This document shows, piece by piece, positions 32,681 through 43,981 of a stretch of 64,000 nt of DNA. Numbering within the stretch: the first letter of the stretch is position 1; each line of letters opens with the position of its first letter. The DNA comes from Lyophyllum atratum (lineage: Eukaryota; Basidiomycota; Agaricomycetes; Agaricales; Lyophyllaceae). Both the position numbers and the translations under genes were made by a program. Under the pieces are notes generated by a model. The model was not told where the DNA came from. It ran no database searches and saw only the letters and a list, made by a program, of their open reading frames with translations. The stretch covers positions 248,001 through 312,000 of the forward strand of contig JACGCN010000019.1 of assembly GCA_014905825.1 (NCBI GenBank), read 5' to 3'.

Positions 32681-33960
32681 ATGTCGGAAATGCCACCCGC
32701 TGCCCACGCCCCCACTCGCAGTAGACCGCTTTCACGAAGCTTTTTCTTTCTCGCGACTGTCCCCTTAGCCATTGTGAGTACACGAATTATAGATGCCGAC
32801 AAGATGCCGGTGTTGAATTCATCCATATCCGCCTCCGTTCCGAAAGTTAACCCAAGCTGTTTAGATAGGATGGATTACCGCCCTCATCGCGCAAGCCATT
32901 GTCACTCACCGACGTGAGCCGCTCTATATTGTGGCATCTAGTGTGTCTGACGATCTGTATTCTTCACCGCAGTTGGTAACGAGTTAGTCGGCGTATTGTG
33001 GTTCGCCATCATCGCTCAAGCCTTCGTAATACTCGCGCTCGACTATGGTCTGGCAAAGAACACCCTCCTTACATATCACCACACTCTCGCCAACTTTGCC
33101 TCCATCGTAGTAGTCTTCGCTGTGATCGGCGTCGACAGAAACATCTTCGGCTCCCGCCCGGAGCAGAAGGCTCTCTCAGCAGGGTGGCTCATCACAGCTA
33201 TCGTGGACATTATATGGGTCGTCTACTTCACCTCAGAGGAGGGCTCACCTGCGGCGATGTTCTTCAGGAGGATCGGCGGCCTCGACACCACGCAACGGCA
33301 ACAAGCCCCGCCCCACTCAATACCGAGTGTCCCCACGAACATTGATGCGTTCACGTACCCACCCTCTGCATCACCCGCCGCACGGGCAGGTTACCCGGCA
33401 GCGAGTGAAGCATCGAACACACAGAGAGAAAGCACAGCCGTCAGCGCAGACGGTGCCGCGCGGACCCACTCGGGAGCCATGACGGATACGAGGGTCATAT
33501 CAAGCAGCGGTACCGCACCGACGGAACCTGCAACTGCTGAGCCTCCTCACGCCCCTGTGACACCCACCGCGGCGGGGCCTACTGCACCAGGGAAGGAGGA
33601 AAGGACTTATCCGTTTAAGGCAGAAGCGATGTATACATGTGAGTAGCTTCAGCTCTACTCCATCCCTATGGTGTGAGCGTCTGACTTCGTCTCGCAGATG
33701 ATGCTCAGCCAGAGGACCCCAATGAGTTATCTTTCAAGAAGGGAGAGATTTTGGAGCTCGCTGACATGACGGGCAAATGGTGGGAGGGTAGGAAGAGTGA
33801 TGGGACAACTGGCAGTGAGTTCTTTCCCCAGCTCTTCTCTGCTCCATCGTGCTTCTTTTACGTTTTTGGACTCTTCCTTTCATTCTTACACCTCATGATC
33901 CGCGCTGACCATTGTACTTCTATCATAGTTGCTCCGTCCAATTATCTTCGACTGTTATGA
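32681..33960 (+). CDS. SHO1: High-osmolarity sensor, four-TM SH3 protein
   Basis: Five exons (32681-32773, 32865-32913, 32973-33638, 33698-33814, 33929-33960) give 318 aa. The N-terminal third has four membrane segments in the Sho1 pattern: FFFLATVPLAIIGWITALIA, LVGVLWFAIIAQAFVIL, NFASIVVVFAVIGVD and AGWLITAIVDIIWVVYF. A Ser/Pro/Ala-rich cytoplasmic linker follows. The C-terminal SH3 domain has AMYTYDAQPEDPNELSFKKGE, GKWWEGRKSDG and the end GIAPSNYLRLL. In fungi Sho1 is a plasma-membrane osmosensor/scaffold that recruits the Pbs2 MAPKK through its SH3 domain. The order of TM segments and the terminal SH3 are complete, so the gene looks functional. Confidence 0.95.
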
Positions 33961-34515
33961 GAGCGAGACGACTTTGATGGTATTGACGACCTAATGCTTC
34001 ACGTTCTACGACACGACGAATGGATCCCTGTGTGCCCGGCTCGGACTTGTTTTGAAGACTGTGACAACTTCTTTTTCGATATTCTACCCCCCCAGCTCCT
34101 TCGCTTTGGCCCTCGCATTGTCGACTTCGAGTACCTATACCATTCGAGTTTGTCTTTGCTTTTACCCTACTTGGGACTGTAGGACTTGGTTTAACTCCCG
34201 GCTTCGGATTTGTATCATCAGCGCTGGGTGTACAATAGCTGTAGGTATATTTACGTGGTGGTAGGAGAGATGAGTAAACCCAAGTTCAGTATCGACCTCG
34301 ATATGGTTCAACTTAAACGACCGCGGCGCGGTCAAGACAAAGAGTGATGATTCGCAACAGCTCCTGAGGACTATTATCGAGCAAACGTTATGACTGGGAC
34401 GGAAGCAATTATTGCCGCGAGTCAGTCAAGGTCTGGTCTTTTCGGGCCAAGAGGCGAAACTGCCCAAGCTCACATACATATGGCTCTCGGCGACACATCC
34501 CGACGGCGTCAACGT

Positions 34516-34612
34516 TGAGTCGTTGACTCCATTTCTCGAACAGTCACATCACATGACACTCGCGCCACCCGACTGTGACTCGGGATGTCGGGACCGCAAA
34601 ACCCTATATAAG
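34516..34612 (+). promoter_or_regulatory. Candidate amino-acid-control promoter: three TGACTC half-sites and a TATA box
   Basis: TGAGTC at 34516-34521, TGACTC at 34524-34529 and TGACTC at 34576-34581 match the Gcn4/Cpc1 half-site. TATATAAG lies at 34605-34612. A pyrimidine-rich tract begins about 30 bp later, as expected for a fungal transcription start. The next plus-strand gene is the bZIP at 36829. Confidence 0.5.
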
Positions 34613-36828
34613 GACCCTGAAAAACCTCCCTTGTTACCTTCCTTCCGTCTCCTCTTTCCCAATCCCCCATCTCCTTGCCCCGCACTGTCCAGACAGCCGC
34701 GAATTCGGGACCCACAGGAATGTGAGGTTCCGCCACAGACGTGTCGAGGACCCCGGAACTACCCGCGTGTGGCACGCCTCGTGTTCGCTCTCGCCCCATA
34801 CGGCCTCCAATGAACCAACCCTGAGTGTTGACCAAATCGAAGACCTCGACTGCCTGCAGGCGTTTTTCTAAGCGATGATGAGTGTTTGCTGGCCTCGTTT
34901 TTCTCCTCGTTCTTTCTTCCTTTGCTATCGGTTCTGCTTTCTTTCTCCCCCGCTACCTGGACGTCGTTCTCCTAGGCAAACTCGCTCGATTCACTCAGAC
35001 GAGTATGTGGGCACGCTCATAAACTTCTCTGCTGGTCACCGGCGCCCTTCATCAGATGCTAGTAGGCGCACTAACGAAACCGCCGCTGCCACGCAAACTG
35101 ATCCTTCTCCTCAAATGGCGACACTCGATGTTCTGCTTGTTGGATCGAGGAAATTGGCGGCCTTGCTACTCCTCACCGCATGTATCCTGTTATGTTGATC
35201 ATGTATATCTCCTTTTTTCCCCTCCATTTATCGGTTCCTCGAAGTCTATTACCCTTCACCCTACCAAGACCACCTGCTCAAGGACGACATCATTGACCTG
35301 CGTTCAGCATCAGGCATGCGTATGGCTCTCCAAGTGATCTCTTATACCCACTCGATTGCTGCGAACTACTGCAGCCTGTCGCAGCAGACGTTTGGATAGC
35401 TTTCTGTGACATCGAGTATCAACCTTGTTTTACCGAGGCTGCGGCGCGCAGCTCTATGTAGCCGCGGGCTGCGTGCGTAGCTAGAGTTGGTCCCTTTCCT
35501 CACCTGGACTCTCGATACTGCGGCGCTATTCAACATCATTGATCATGCTCCCTCTCATCGACGTAGGACGCACCGCGCAGCTGGCCAGTTTTGTTCCTCC
35601 CTATATGGTCTGACGCCATCTCGCGACACGTCCCAACAACGTTCGGAAGCCGTGTTCCGGAGTCACGCAGCCATGTCCACGTAGAGCGACTGCGGATTGG
35701 AGCCCCCCGCCATTCAGTAGGCGCTCCCTTGGCAGGTCCGTGATGCGAACACGTCTTTGATGCGCCCATGGATGCTGCGCGCCAGGGCCATTCCACCAAA
35801 TCAGGACATGTTTTAGCTTGATCATCCCACAGGCTTGGGAAGGCGCTTTCGTGATTGGCCCAGGCGCCGCGTCCACCATGAGGTCCCCTCCCACTCTTTC
35901 ACCACTCGTCGCTCGCATTGCGTGATATCTCAGTCAGCACTGTCGGTATTCGGATTTTTTACTCTCGCTGTGCCTGGAAGCAAGATCGAATTATTTCATG
36001 TGCCACACTTCACTGTTCCTCGCTGTTCCGCCAATTTTGCGAAGAGGGCGGATTGAAATTCTGTGCCGGGAGATCGTCGGCCCATGCTCCGTCAGCTGAT
36101 TAACGGCTTCCAGCCCTTCGCAGCCCTTCACCCATACCCTTTGCCCGTATGTGGGCCGTCCTGCGTCTCGGGGAGAAAGTGACGTGGCTACCTACCATGT
36201 GCCAGGCAATTGTGAAGGGACCACGACGGAGGGCACCTTTCATGGCAATGAGCGCGAGGCGATACTAATTAATTCCAGGAAGGTATGTCGGCATAGCACC
36301 CCTGATCCCGTGCCGTTATCGTCGGGGGTGTGTCATCCAAAAAAAGGTTCCCGAAAAGGAAAATGACTAGGATGGACTCGAGCTGGAGAAAGAATTGTTT
36401 GAGAGTGGTCGTCTCCAGCGATAACGAAGACATTGAGCGATACTTTGGACATGAAATGTACTGCCTAGCACAGGTTCCTTCCATTTAACGCGACAGGTTG
36501 CATACGGTTCCTGGATGGGCGGAGATATTTGTCCGAAGACGGGACCGGCTGAGTTCGAAAAAAAGCGGTGCTTTAACTTATAAGGAATCGAGTCAGATTT
36601 CGCTGATTCCTCGTTTTTCACTCCCAACCACCACTAGTACTGACTTGAGCGGACTCAGTTCGTCAAGTTTGGTATTCCTCTGCAGTTGGCACCTTGTGAG
36701 TTACTGTTTTCCGTGTTTCATTTTGCAATTCTTCTCCCTCTGCAACGTGTGCGTTGTTTGCGTGTCCTGCGTAGTCCTATACACCCTGCTCTCCGATATT
36801 GTCAATTTCGTGATCTTCCAAGACACAC
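34613..36828 (+). other. Possible long 5' leader of the bZIP gene, with upstream ORFs
   Basis: No protein-coding gene is recognisable in these 2.2 kb. Starting from the TATA box there are small upstream ORFs: a start-stop ATGTGA at 34720, a four-codon ORF at 34810-34824, and a longer one at 34875-35198. Whether one transcript runs from here to the bZIP ORF, perhaps with leader introns, cannot be decided from sequence. The segment may instead hold a separate non-coding transcript. Confidence 0.35.
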
Positions 36829-38538
36829 ATGTCTTCCTCTTCGTTTTGGACCCGTTCACAATACGTGACGTCGTTCTCGGAGAGCTCAACGCATTTGAAA
36901 ATGCATGACGAGGAGGACGCTCAACATTCTCCTATGTGGGGTGTGAGCCGCCCGAGCCCAGAGCCTTTCATGTCCTCATCGCACGCGGAGGCGTCTCGGC
37001 CTGCCCAACATTCTATAAAATCAGAGGAACTGACGAAGTCGCCTGATTCCAGAATCTTGAGGCCATCAACGGTGTTGCCTCGTCCACCACCCCACCCATC
37101 AACTTCACCCAAAGTCGCGATTCCGGCCTCGTACAACACCCACAACATCAACAGCAGCCAAGATGTTTCACCTTTTGTGAATAACTCGGCTACCTACCTC
37201 ACGTCATCGGCCACTCGCACAGATGCCTTCTCACACTACCTTGGACCATCGGTTTCAAGCTTTTCGACCCCTTCCAATCATGTCTTAACTCATCGTCGTC
37301 AACGTCTAAGGACGTCTAACCAGGTTTTTACCTCATCACATGGCTCAATAGCCCCGCATGGTCTTCCCAAGAGTTTGCCCCCCGCACCATCTACAGCACC
37401 TCGTCGCACAGAACCAGAACCAGAATCACCACTTCCAGACTTCGCATCGCTGTCATCAAATTATCTAAATATGTTAGCCCAAAAACCCGCCGATAATACC
37501 ATGGCCGCCGACAGCAAATCGCCTACTGTCATGCCCGCCGACCTCCAGGCCCTTGGGCCGGAGGACTTTCAAGTCCTCGTCGACGCTTATAAAGGTGAAT
37601 TGCTCAAGTGTCATGATTTGGCCCGACGAGTCGCTAAACTGGCTTCACCAGCGTCCACGATGCCACCTGCAACCCCAGCCACCCCAGATACGCCCGACTT
37701 GTGGACATCGCCCATCTTCTCCGACAATGGGGACTTCTTCTCTCCTGACTTCGACTTCTTGCAGACCCCGCTCATCACCGATGACAATGGTGACAACATG
37801 ATGACGGGGATGTTCGATGGCGACAGTGGGATGAGTTTGTTCCCTGAGATGAACTACGTCGAGCATTCCATCTTCCCCGACAAAACCCAACTCGCGCCAC
37901 CGTCCCTCGACGCCTTCGACAACTTGTACACCCTCACTCCGGAGTCGCCCTCCCTCCACTCCTTCAGCCCCTCGGTCAACCCTTCCTCCATCTACCCATC
38001 TCCAAGGCTCCCCAGCAAGCGCTCGGTTCTCCCTTCGCCAGCACCGTCCACAGCATCCGCCCTTCCCTCGCAGAACCTCAGATCTCTTGAGGTCGAGGCA
38101 CCAGCTCGTCGCAGGAGTTCAGCAACAGGCACTCGCAAGGGTGTTACTCCTGAGGCCCTCGTGCCCGTCGACGCTCCCACGCAGCCTCGCACCTACGTCA
38201 CTCCGTCAGCGACGTCAAGGAAGGAGGTTCCGTCAGTGTTCGCGAAGAAGCGGTCACGGTCGACAGCGTTCGGCGAAGAGGACGACGAGTTCACAGAGCC
38301 TCCATTGGGTCCCGATGCCACCGAGAAGGAGCAGATCGAGTACAAGCGTCGCCAGAACACGGTGGCCGCCCGAAGGAGTCGCAAGAGGAAGCTGGAGTAC
38401 CAACAGGGTCTCGAGGACAAGGTCGAGCGCCTTTCGAGGGAGCGGGATGTCTGGAAGACGCGGGCGATCATGTGCCAGGACATGCTCGCCGCCAACGGCG
38501 TCCAGTTCACTCCTTTCCAGGATTCTATCGAAGATTAA
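36829..38538 (+). CDS. bZIP transcription factor, GCN4/CPC1-like
   Basis: A single exon of 569 codons from ATG 36829; a second ATG at 36901 (MHDEED) could be used. The C-terminus has a bZIP basic region (YKRRQNTVAARRSRKRK) with the N-x-x-A-A-R-x-S/C-R pattern of Gcn4-type factors, then a leucine zipper of modest length (LEDKVERL to MCQDML). Upstream is a long Ser/Pro-rich region with acidic, hydrophobic patches (residues about 295-370: FSPDFDFLQTPL, DNLYTLTPE) that look like activation segments. The factor would bind TGACTCA-type sites and control amino-acid biosynthesis. Matching half-sites in the upstream region suggest self-regulation. Confidence 0.85.
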   Translation: MSSSSFWTRSQYVTSFSESSTHLKMHDEEDAQHSPMWGVSRPSPEPFMSSSHAEASRPAQHSIKSEELTKSPDSRILRPSTVLPRPPPHPSTSPKVAIPASYNTHNINSSQDVSPFVNNSATYLTSSATRTDAFSHYLGPSVSSFSTPSNHVLTHRRQRLRTSNQVFTSSHGSIAPHGLPKSLPPAPSTAPRRTEPEPESPLPDFASLSSNYLNMLAQKPADNTMAADSKSPTVMPADLQALGPEDFQVLVDAYKGELLKCHDLARRVAKLASPASTMPPATPATPDTPDLWTSPIFSDNGDFFSPDFDFLQTPLITDDNGDNMMTGMFDGDSGMSLFPEMNYVEHSIFPDKTQLAPPSLDAFDNLYTLTPESPSLHSFSPSVNPSSIYPSPRLPSKRSVLPSPAPSTASALPSQNLRSLEVEAPARRRSSATGTRKGVTPEALVPVDAPTQPRTYVTPSATSRKEVPSVFAKKRSRSTAFGEEDDEFTEPPLGPDATEKEQIEYKRRQNTVAARRSRKRKLEYQQGLEDKVERLSRERDVWKTRAIMCQDMLAANGVQFTPFQDSIED

Positions 38539-38998
38539 AAGCCTGCTAATTTGCGTTTTTCGGCACCGTATATCCCTACCGCGCCTTTGTGCGCCTTTCC
38601 TTTTGTTTATCTTGTTCGTCTTTCACTCGGCCATCGTGCTATCCCCTGCTTTTATTTCCTTGGACTCGTTATCAACCTCGACGACTATATGATTTTCAAC
38701 GTCGGCTTCGATGCTCCGTGTACATTATATCCACCACCATCATCGTTCCCCAGAGTCTCCGCTCGTCGGGTCTCCCTACCATTTGCTTGGAGCATCGTCG
38801 TATCCCCCCCACCCATTCTTACCTTTACATTCCTTCTCGTCGCCTTGGATCTTCCGCATCTCCCCCCCCCTCCCCCCGATCTCTGCATCCGCTGTCCTTG
38901 CAAGTATAAACAATAAATCCATAGTTACTGTTCGCTATTCCCTGTCAAACATTCCTTCGTATGCTAGCACGTATGCACACATATCCAGAGCTTAGGAT

Positions 38999-41046
38999 TT
39001 ATAGGAATGATATCCAAATTCTTGCCAATGGTTTGCGTGATTGTGAGCTGTGGGTAGTCGGCGTTGAACGGCTAGGAACTAGGTTGGCATGGTGGCCTTT
39101 GGCGACTGAGCTGGTTATGGTCAAGGGCTTTTCGTGATAAGTGCGACGAGCTGGGGAGAGAAAATAGGCGTTTCCGTCAGAACAGGGGAAGGCGTCTCTA
39201 GTGTCTTGCTTCTGAGCTGTGCTTATTGATCCCAAGAGAGCACGAGAAAATGCCATGACTTGCGACAAATTAAGTACAACATGTTCCTTACTACGTTTTA
39301 GTAAGTATCGATGGCGGAAAACATCAACGGCTTCCCGTTCCTCGTCAATCGTCCTGTACACCGATCTATTCATAGCGGTGTCAGTTGTTACTGACCAACT
39401 GTAGTTTTCAAAATGACTGACGTTGCACTCTGTTTGATACCATTTGGTGTCGGTCTCGAAAGGGTTATCTTCGCCCTTCTCTAGCTGTTTATTCGAGGAC
39501 ACCAAAACTTGGCTATAAAGTGAAAAGGTCATTGAGCGAGTACTTTGAAGTCAAAACACGGAATCGCCTACCTTGACCCTGTAGCTAAGCTGAGTAAAAG
39601 CAAGTAGATCTCAGTCCCAAAAGACCGCCAGTACTTCGGTCCCCATTGTGACGGCCAGGGATAGGACGCGGGTATCTGAGGAAGAAATAAATATTGATCC
39701 ATAGATATGGTGTCAAGGCGGCGCGTTTCAGGAGGACGCCGTATTCGAGCTATGTACTGATCCAGCCGAGCAGGATGATACCGCCTGCGTGAGAAGTTGT
39801 TGAATCATGATACATCCACCCACGATCCATGGTGGTGTCAAGGCGCCGCGTTTCAGAGGTGGGCGCGGTATCGAGGTGCTACTCCAGCCCACCAGGTAGT
39901 TACCGCCTGCGTGACGGCTCGTTGGATCATGATACATTCACCAACGGGAGAGAAGACGTGGGGCATACCACTAAAGTTCATATCATGATACATCCACCAA
40001 CGGAAGCGCAGACGTGGTGCATGCCACTAAAGTCCCTACACATGCTGAAGAGAGAAACGGATTTCGTAGCTGTTGTATTGGGCATGCGGGACGTCGATAC
40101 GGACATCGACGAGATAGAGTAGAAGCGAATAACTGGTCGGTCGATGCAATGATGTATCCCGAATTGAAAATCCATAACTCGACGAGATATGTCACAACTT
40201 GTCACCGGTCTTGGTCTGAGTGCCAGCAGTCGGCGAGAGGGAAAACTGTAGCGAAGGCCGAAGGAGGGAAGGTGAGCGGGAGGGTGATGGTCGTCGAGAA
40301 ACCCAGGATGTGGGTAATCGTAGGTAAAAGTTGACCAAAAGAAAGACCCATGAGATACGTGAAGTATATGACACTATACACCCCGCAATTCAACATACGG
40401 TCATCGAAGAAGAGGCAGAAGGCTAGGACATACCCATCTCCATCCTCGAATGTCTCAAGCCCCCTTATCCCATTCAGGATTCCCGCTGCGATAAGACCAC
40501 CAAGGCGTGCGCCAGCATATTTTCTGTCTTTAGGCTGTGTCGCAACAGTTGGAGCGCCCGACAACGACGCAACGTGGATCTATTCGCTGACGATGGTGCA
40601 GAAGGTTTTCCATGGGTAGATCCATGAGCGATACGGGATGATTGGAGATGAAGCGGACACGCGGAAGGTCGAGACCGGCAAGGGGTAGAGTGATAGAGCT
40701 CGGTAAAGATGTATGCACTGGATATGACAATATTAGCCATGAACCCATACAACATTTCCACTTCACGAAACTCACCAGAAAGAAACCTGATTGTTAACTG
40801 TGCCCCATCTATCCGTGGATGTAGCCGTGGATGTAGTTACATGACTACGATGATCACGGCGAAAGGCAAGAGGTTGTCGAAATTGATCCGAGTCCAGGGG
40901 ACATACCCTACTCCTCCCACCACCACGTCCATCCCAAACCTGCCTATGCTGACTCGCCCAGTCCGTATCGTGCAGTGATCACCTTCAATTCTGGCGATTC
41001 CAAGTTGAATGTTGGCAGCAAAGCTAATCGGCAGTGCCCACACCAA
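38999..41046 (-). pseudogene. Degenerate gene for a polytopic membrane protein
   Basis: The minus strand carries hydrophobic, protein-like segments in a consistent order. These are INFDNLLPFAVIIVVM (near 40840-40900), then LTIRFLS, then GGLIAAGILNGIRG, YVLAFCLFFDDRMLNCG, VYSVIYFTYLMGLSFGQLLP and GFSTTITLPLTF (near 40200-40520), and a soluble-looking tail at 38999-39532. The frame is broken by TAA at 40837-40839, directly beside a 12-bp tandem duplication (40813-40836), and by TAG near 40580. I do not recognise the family. It may be one relic or two. The tail could be separate because repeats interrupt it at 39.7-40.0 kb. Confidence 0.5.
39709..40035. repeat. Local imperfect tandem repeats
   Basis: A unit of about 125 bp starting tgtcaaggcg is present at 39711 and again at 39836. 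Its right part, atcatgatacat plus ccacc/accaacgg, recurs a third time, at 39804, 39926 and 39982. The last two copies share the run agacgtgg-gcat-ccactaaagt. Copies are 80-90% alike by eye. Confidence 0.7.
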
Positions 41047-41185
41047 TCAAGCCGCCAGCAAATCCAATTCAATTTCCAATTCCAAGGCTTCTCCTCCACC
41101 ATCACCTTCGCCACCAGGGCCAGTCTCCTCCTCTTCCACCTCCTCCTCCTCTTCCTCCTCTCACGCACGCAAGCGCTCACGTACG

Positions 41186-43255
41186 ATGGCGATATCCCCG
41201 CGCAGCGCAAACTACGAGCGCCTCGAGGGTGGCATGGGCCCTAGCCGCAACACCATCCGCCGCTTCGCATGGAAAAAGTTCGCGGTTGGGGCGGCGATTC
41301 TCATTGGGATTGTATGGTTTGTTGGGCCGCGTGAGCCTAGGAGCTTTTGGGCCTCTTATAAAAATAATGGTAAGAGAACTTCTTGGATTTTGTATTTGTA
41401 TCTTTTTCTTTCGGGGCGAGCCTCGTGGTGGTCTTGCTCCCACTCGAGTTCTGGCCTTGAATAGAAGGCGGGGATGCGAATGAACTCAGGGGTTTACTCT
41501 TCAGAGGCAGTCTTCAAGGGAGCGTGGGCAGGAATGCACGGAGAATGTGCATGTTGCGAGTGCAACACGATAATGGCTCGCAATCACTTTGACGATGTCA
41601 ACGTCTTGAAACTCATATTCCAGACCGCTTGCTTTTCCCGAGAAGCTACATTACTCCCTATCTCATATTCCATCTCCTTTTTTGCACCAAACTATCATAC
41701 TCATCATACCCAGCAGGCCACTACAATCCCAACACCGACCTGGACAACGCTCCCGCTCCCGCGTCTCCCGCATCTACCACACCCAACCCATCCACCTCCC
41801 AACCCTCTTCCCAACCCACCACCCCCCACACCTTCGAAACCGACCCCGACCCCACCCACACCCCCTTCTGCACCTCCCCGCACACCCCAGGCACCCCCCT
41901 CGTCCAATACGCCCTCATGATCGACGCCGGCTCCACCGGCTCCCGCATCCACATCTACAAATTCAACAACTGCCTCCCCTCCCCCTCCTACGAATACGAG
42001 TTCTTCAACCAGACCCACCCCGGGCTCTCCTCCTACGCCGGCCGGCCCCTCGACGCCGCGCGCTCCCTGGATGTGCTCATGGAGGATGCGATGCGTTTGG
42101 TGCCGAGGGAATTGAGGGGGTGCACGCCGGTGGCGGTGAAGGCGACGGCGGGGCTGAGGTTGCTTGGGGGGACGCAGGCGGAGGATATACTGGCGGCGGT
42201 GGAGGAGAGGTTGAGGCAAGAATGGGTGTTCCCCCTGGCGCTGGGGAAGCCGGTGTCGGTGATGGATGGGAAGGACGAGGGCGTGTATGCGTGGATCACG
42301 GCGAATTACTTGCTTGGGAACCTGGACTCTAAGGCCAAGCACGGGGAGAAGGGGGAGGGGACGTACGCGGTGTTGGATCTGGGCGGGGCGTCGACGCAGA
42401 TTGCGTTCGAGCCCACAAGGGGCGAGGGGGGGACGGTGCTGGAGGAGGGCGATCATAGGTTCGAGCTGACGTATGGCAAGGACAAGCATGTGCTGTACCA
42501 GCACTCGTACCTCGGGTACGGCCTGATGCATGCGCGGAAGCAGGTGCACAAGCTCGTGGAGTTCATGGCGGGTATACATGCGAATGGGGAGGCGGTGGGG
42601 GAGGAGGTGGGGAATGCGTGTTTGGCGAGGGGGACGAGGAGGACGGTGGAGGTGGAGGATTCGAGGGGGAAGAGGAATGTTACGATGGTGGGGGAGGATG
42701 TTGGCTCGTTTGAGGGGTGTAGTCGTGTTATGGAGCTCGTTATGGCTAAAGACGCGTATGTCCATCCATTCCTCTTCTATCCTCTCTATCTAATTTTATC
42801 ACGACGACAGCATATGCAAAGCCAAGCCCTGCTCCTTCAACGGCGTGTACCAGCCCTCCATCCTCTCCACCTTCCCCACCGGCCCCATCCTCCTCCTCTC
42901 CTACTTCTACGACCGCCTCTCCCCCCTCCTCCCCCCCCTTCCCACCTCCTCCCCGCCCGACACCCCCCTCACCCTCTCCGTCGGCACCATCGCCACCCTC
43001 GCGCGCTCTGTGTGCGCCGGCCGCCCGGGGTGGCTGGAGCATTGGGGCGCGGAGCCGCATGTGATGGGGGAGTTGCAGGGGCGGCCGGAGTGGTGTTTGG
43101 ATTTGACGTATATGTGGGCGCTGTTGGGGAGGGGGTATGAGTTTGGGGAGGGGAGGGAGGTGGGGGTGGCGAAGAGGGTGGGGGGGACGGAGTTGGGGTG
43201 GTGTCTTGGGGCGACGCTGGCGGTTGTGGCGGGGGAGTTGGAGTGTACGGATTGA
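41186..43255 (+). CDS. GDA1: Golgi guanosine diphosphatase (GDA1/CD39 family)
   Basis: Three exons (41186-41369, 41714-42755, 42811-43255) give about 556 aa. The start at 41186 (MAISPRS) yields a type II membrane topology: a short basic tail, one hydrophobic segment (FAVGAAILIGIVWFVG), then a Pro/Thr-rich stem. All apyrase conserved regions are present in order: DAGSTGSR, ATAGLR, DGKDEGVYAWITANY, LDLGGASTQI and, after the last intron, the C-terminal SVGTIATLA block. In fungi the enzyme hydrolyses GDP to GMP in the Golgi lumen and so drives GDP-mannose import for glycosylation. Intron 1 is long (344 nt) and might hide a small exon. Codon third positions switch in blocks from C-rich to G-rich. 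Confidence 0.92.
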
Positions 43256-43459
43256 GAAGGGGGGGATCGGGATGCGGGATGCGATATACAGGATATTGTG
43301 GATTTGAGAGAGACAGGATGGTAATTTATACATAGCATATATCATTTTTTGTGGATCCTTGATGTCCTTTATAAGTGGTTGATATAAATTGCGCCTGTAT
43401 ACCGCGCCCGTTCATTCGTATCGTTGCTTCCACTAAGTATGTACTGGTGATATTGATTT

Positions 43460-43815
43460 GCCTCAGTCCTGTTGTAACCGTTGTACGAGAGTATCTGGAC
43501 TCCTTCCTCAGGTGACTCACCCTCTTGGAGATGAGGTGAAGTTAGCTACTGTGTTGATACATCACACTAAATCGTATTCAAGTGATGGAGGTACTGTAGA
43601 TCGGGTACCCACCCGCATCTCATCCAAAAGCAACCTCCCCAGTCAAATATATCTCAGGCTTCGCGTCCTCCGCAAGCAACGAACCCTTCTCCGCACGCCC
43701 ATCCCCCGCCGACTCCGTATCCCCCGCATTCCTCCTCCGATCCTTGTCGTGCGATACGCCATCCAAAGCACGAAAAGCATGGTATATATTCCAAGTAATA
43801 TTGTGAGTTCCCTCA
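43460..43815 (-). pseudogene. Downstream duplicate of the 3' end of the membrane-protein gene at 43982
   Basis: This stretch repeats 43822-44170 with an offset of about 360 bp. It covers the last coding part plus about 160 bp of 3' flank. On the minus strand LGIYTMLFVLWMAYRT corresponds to LGVYTVLFMLWMAYRT of the intact gene. The NAGD-E-AGDG and LL-EDAKPE segments recur in another frame, so the copy carries a frameshift and has no start of its own. Confidence 0.75.
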
Positions 43816-43981
43816 GTCCCTGTTGTAAACTTGTACGAGCTCTGCCTACTTTCAACTCCTTCCTCAGGTGACCCACCCTCTTGGAGATAGGGTTGAGTTC
43901 GCGACTGTGGTGGTACGCCACGGTAAATCGCATTCACTAAGTGGTTGAAAAGCTGTAGAACAGCTGGTATTCACCTGCATC

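Noticed and set aside
41704..42765. 353-codon open frame on the minus strand across GDA1
   Set aside because: It is a shadow produced by high GC and one-sided third-position use. The plus strand encodes every apyrase motif in order.
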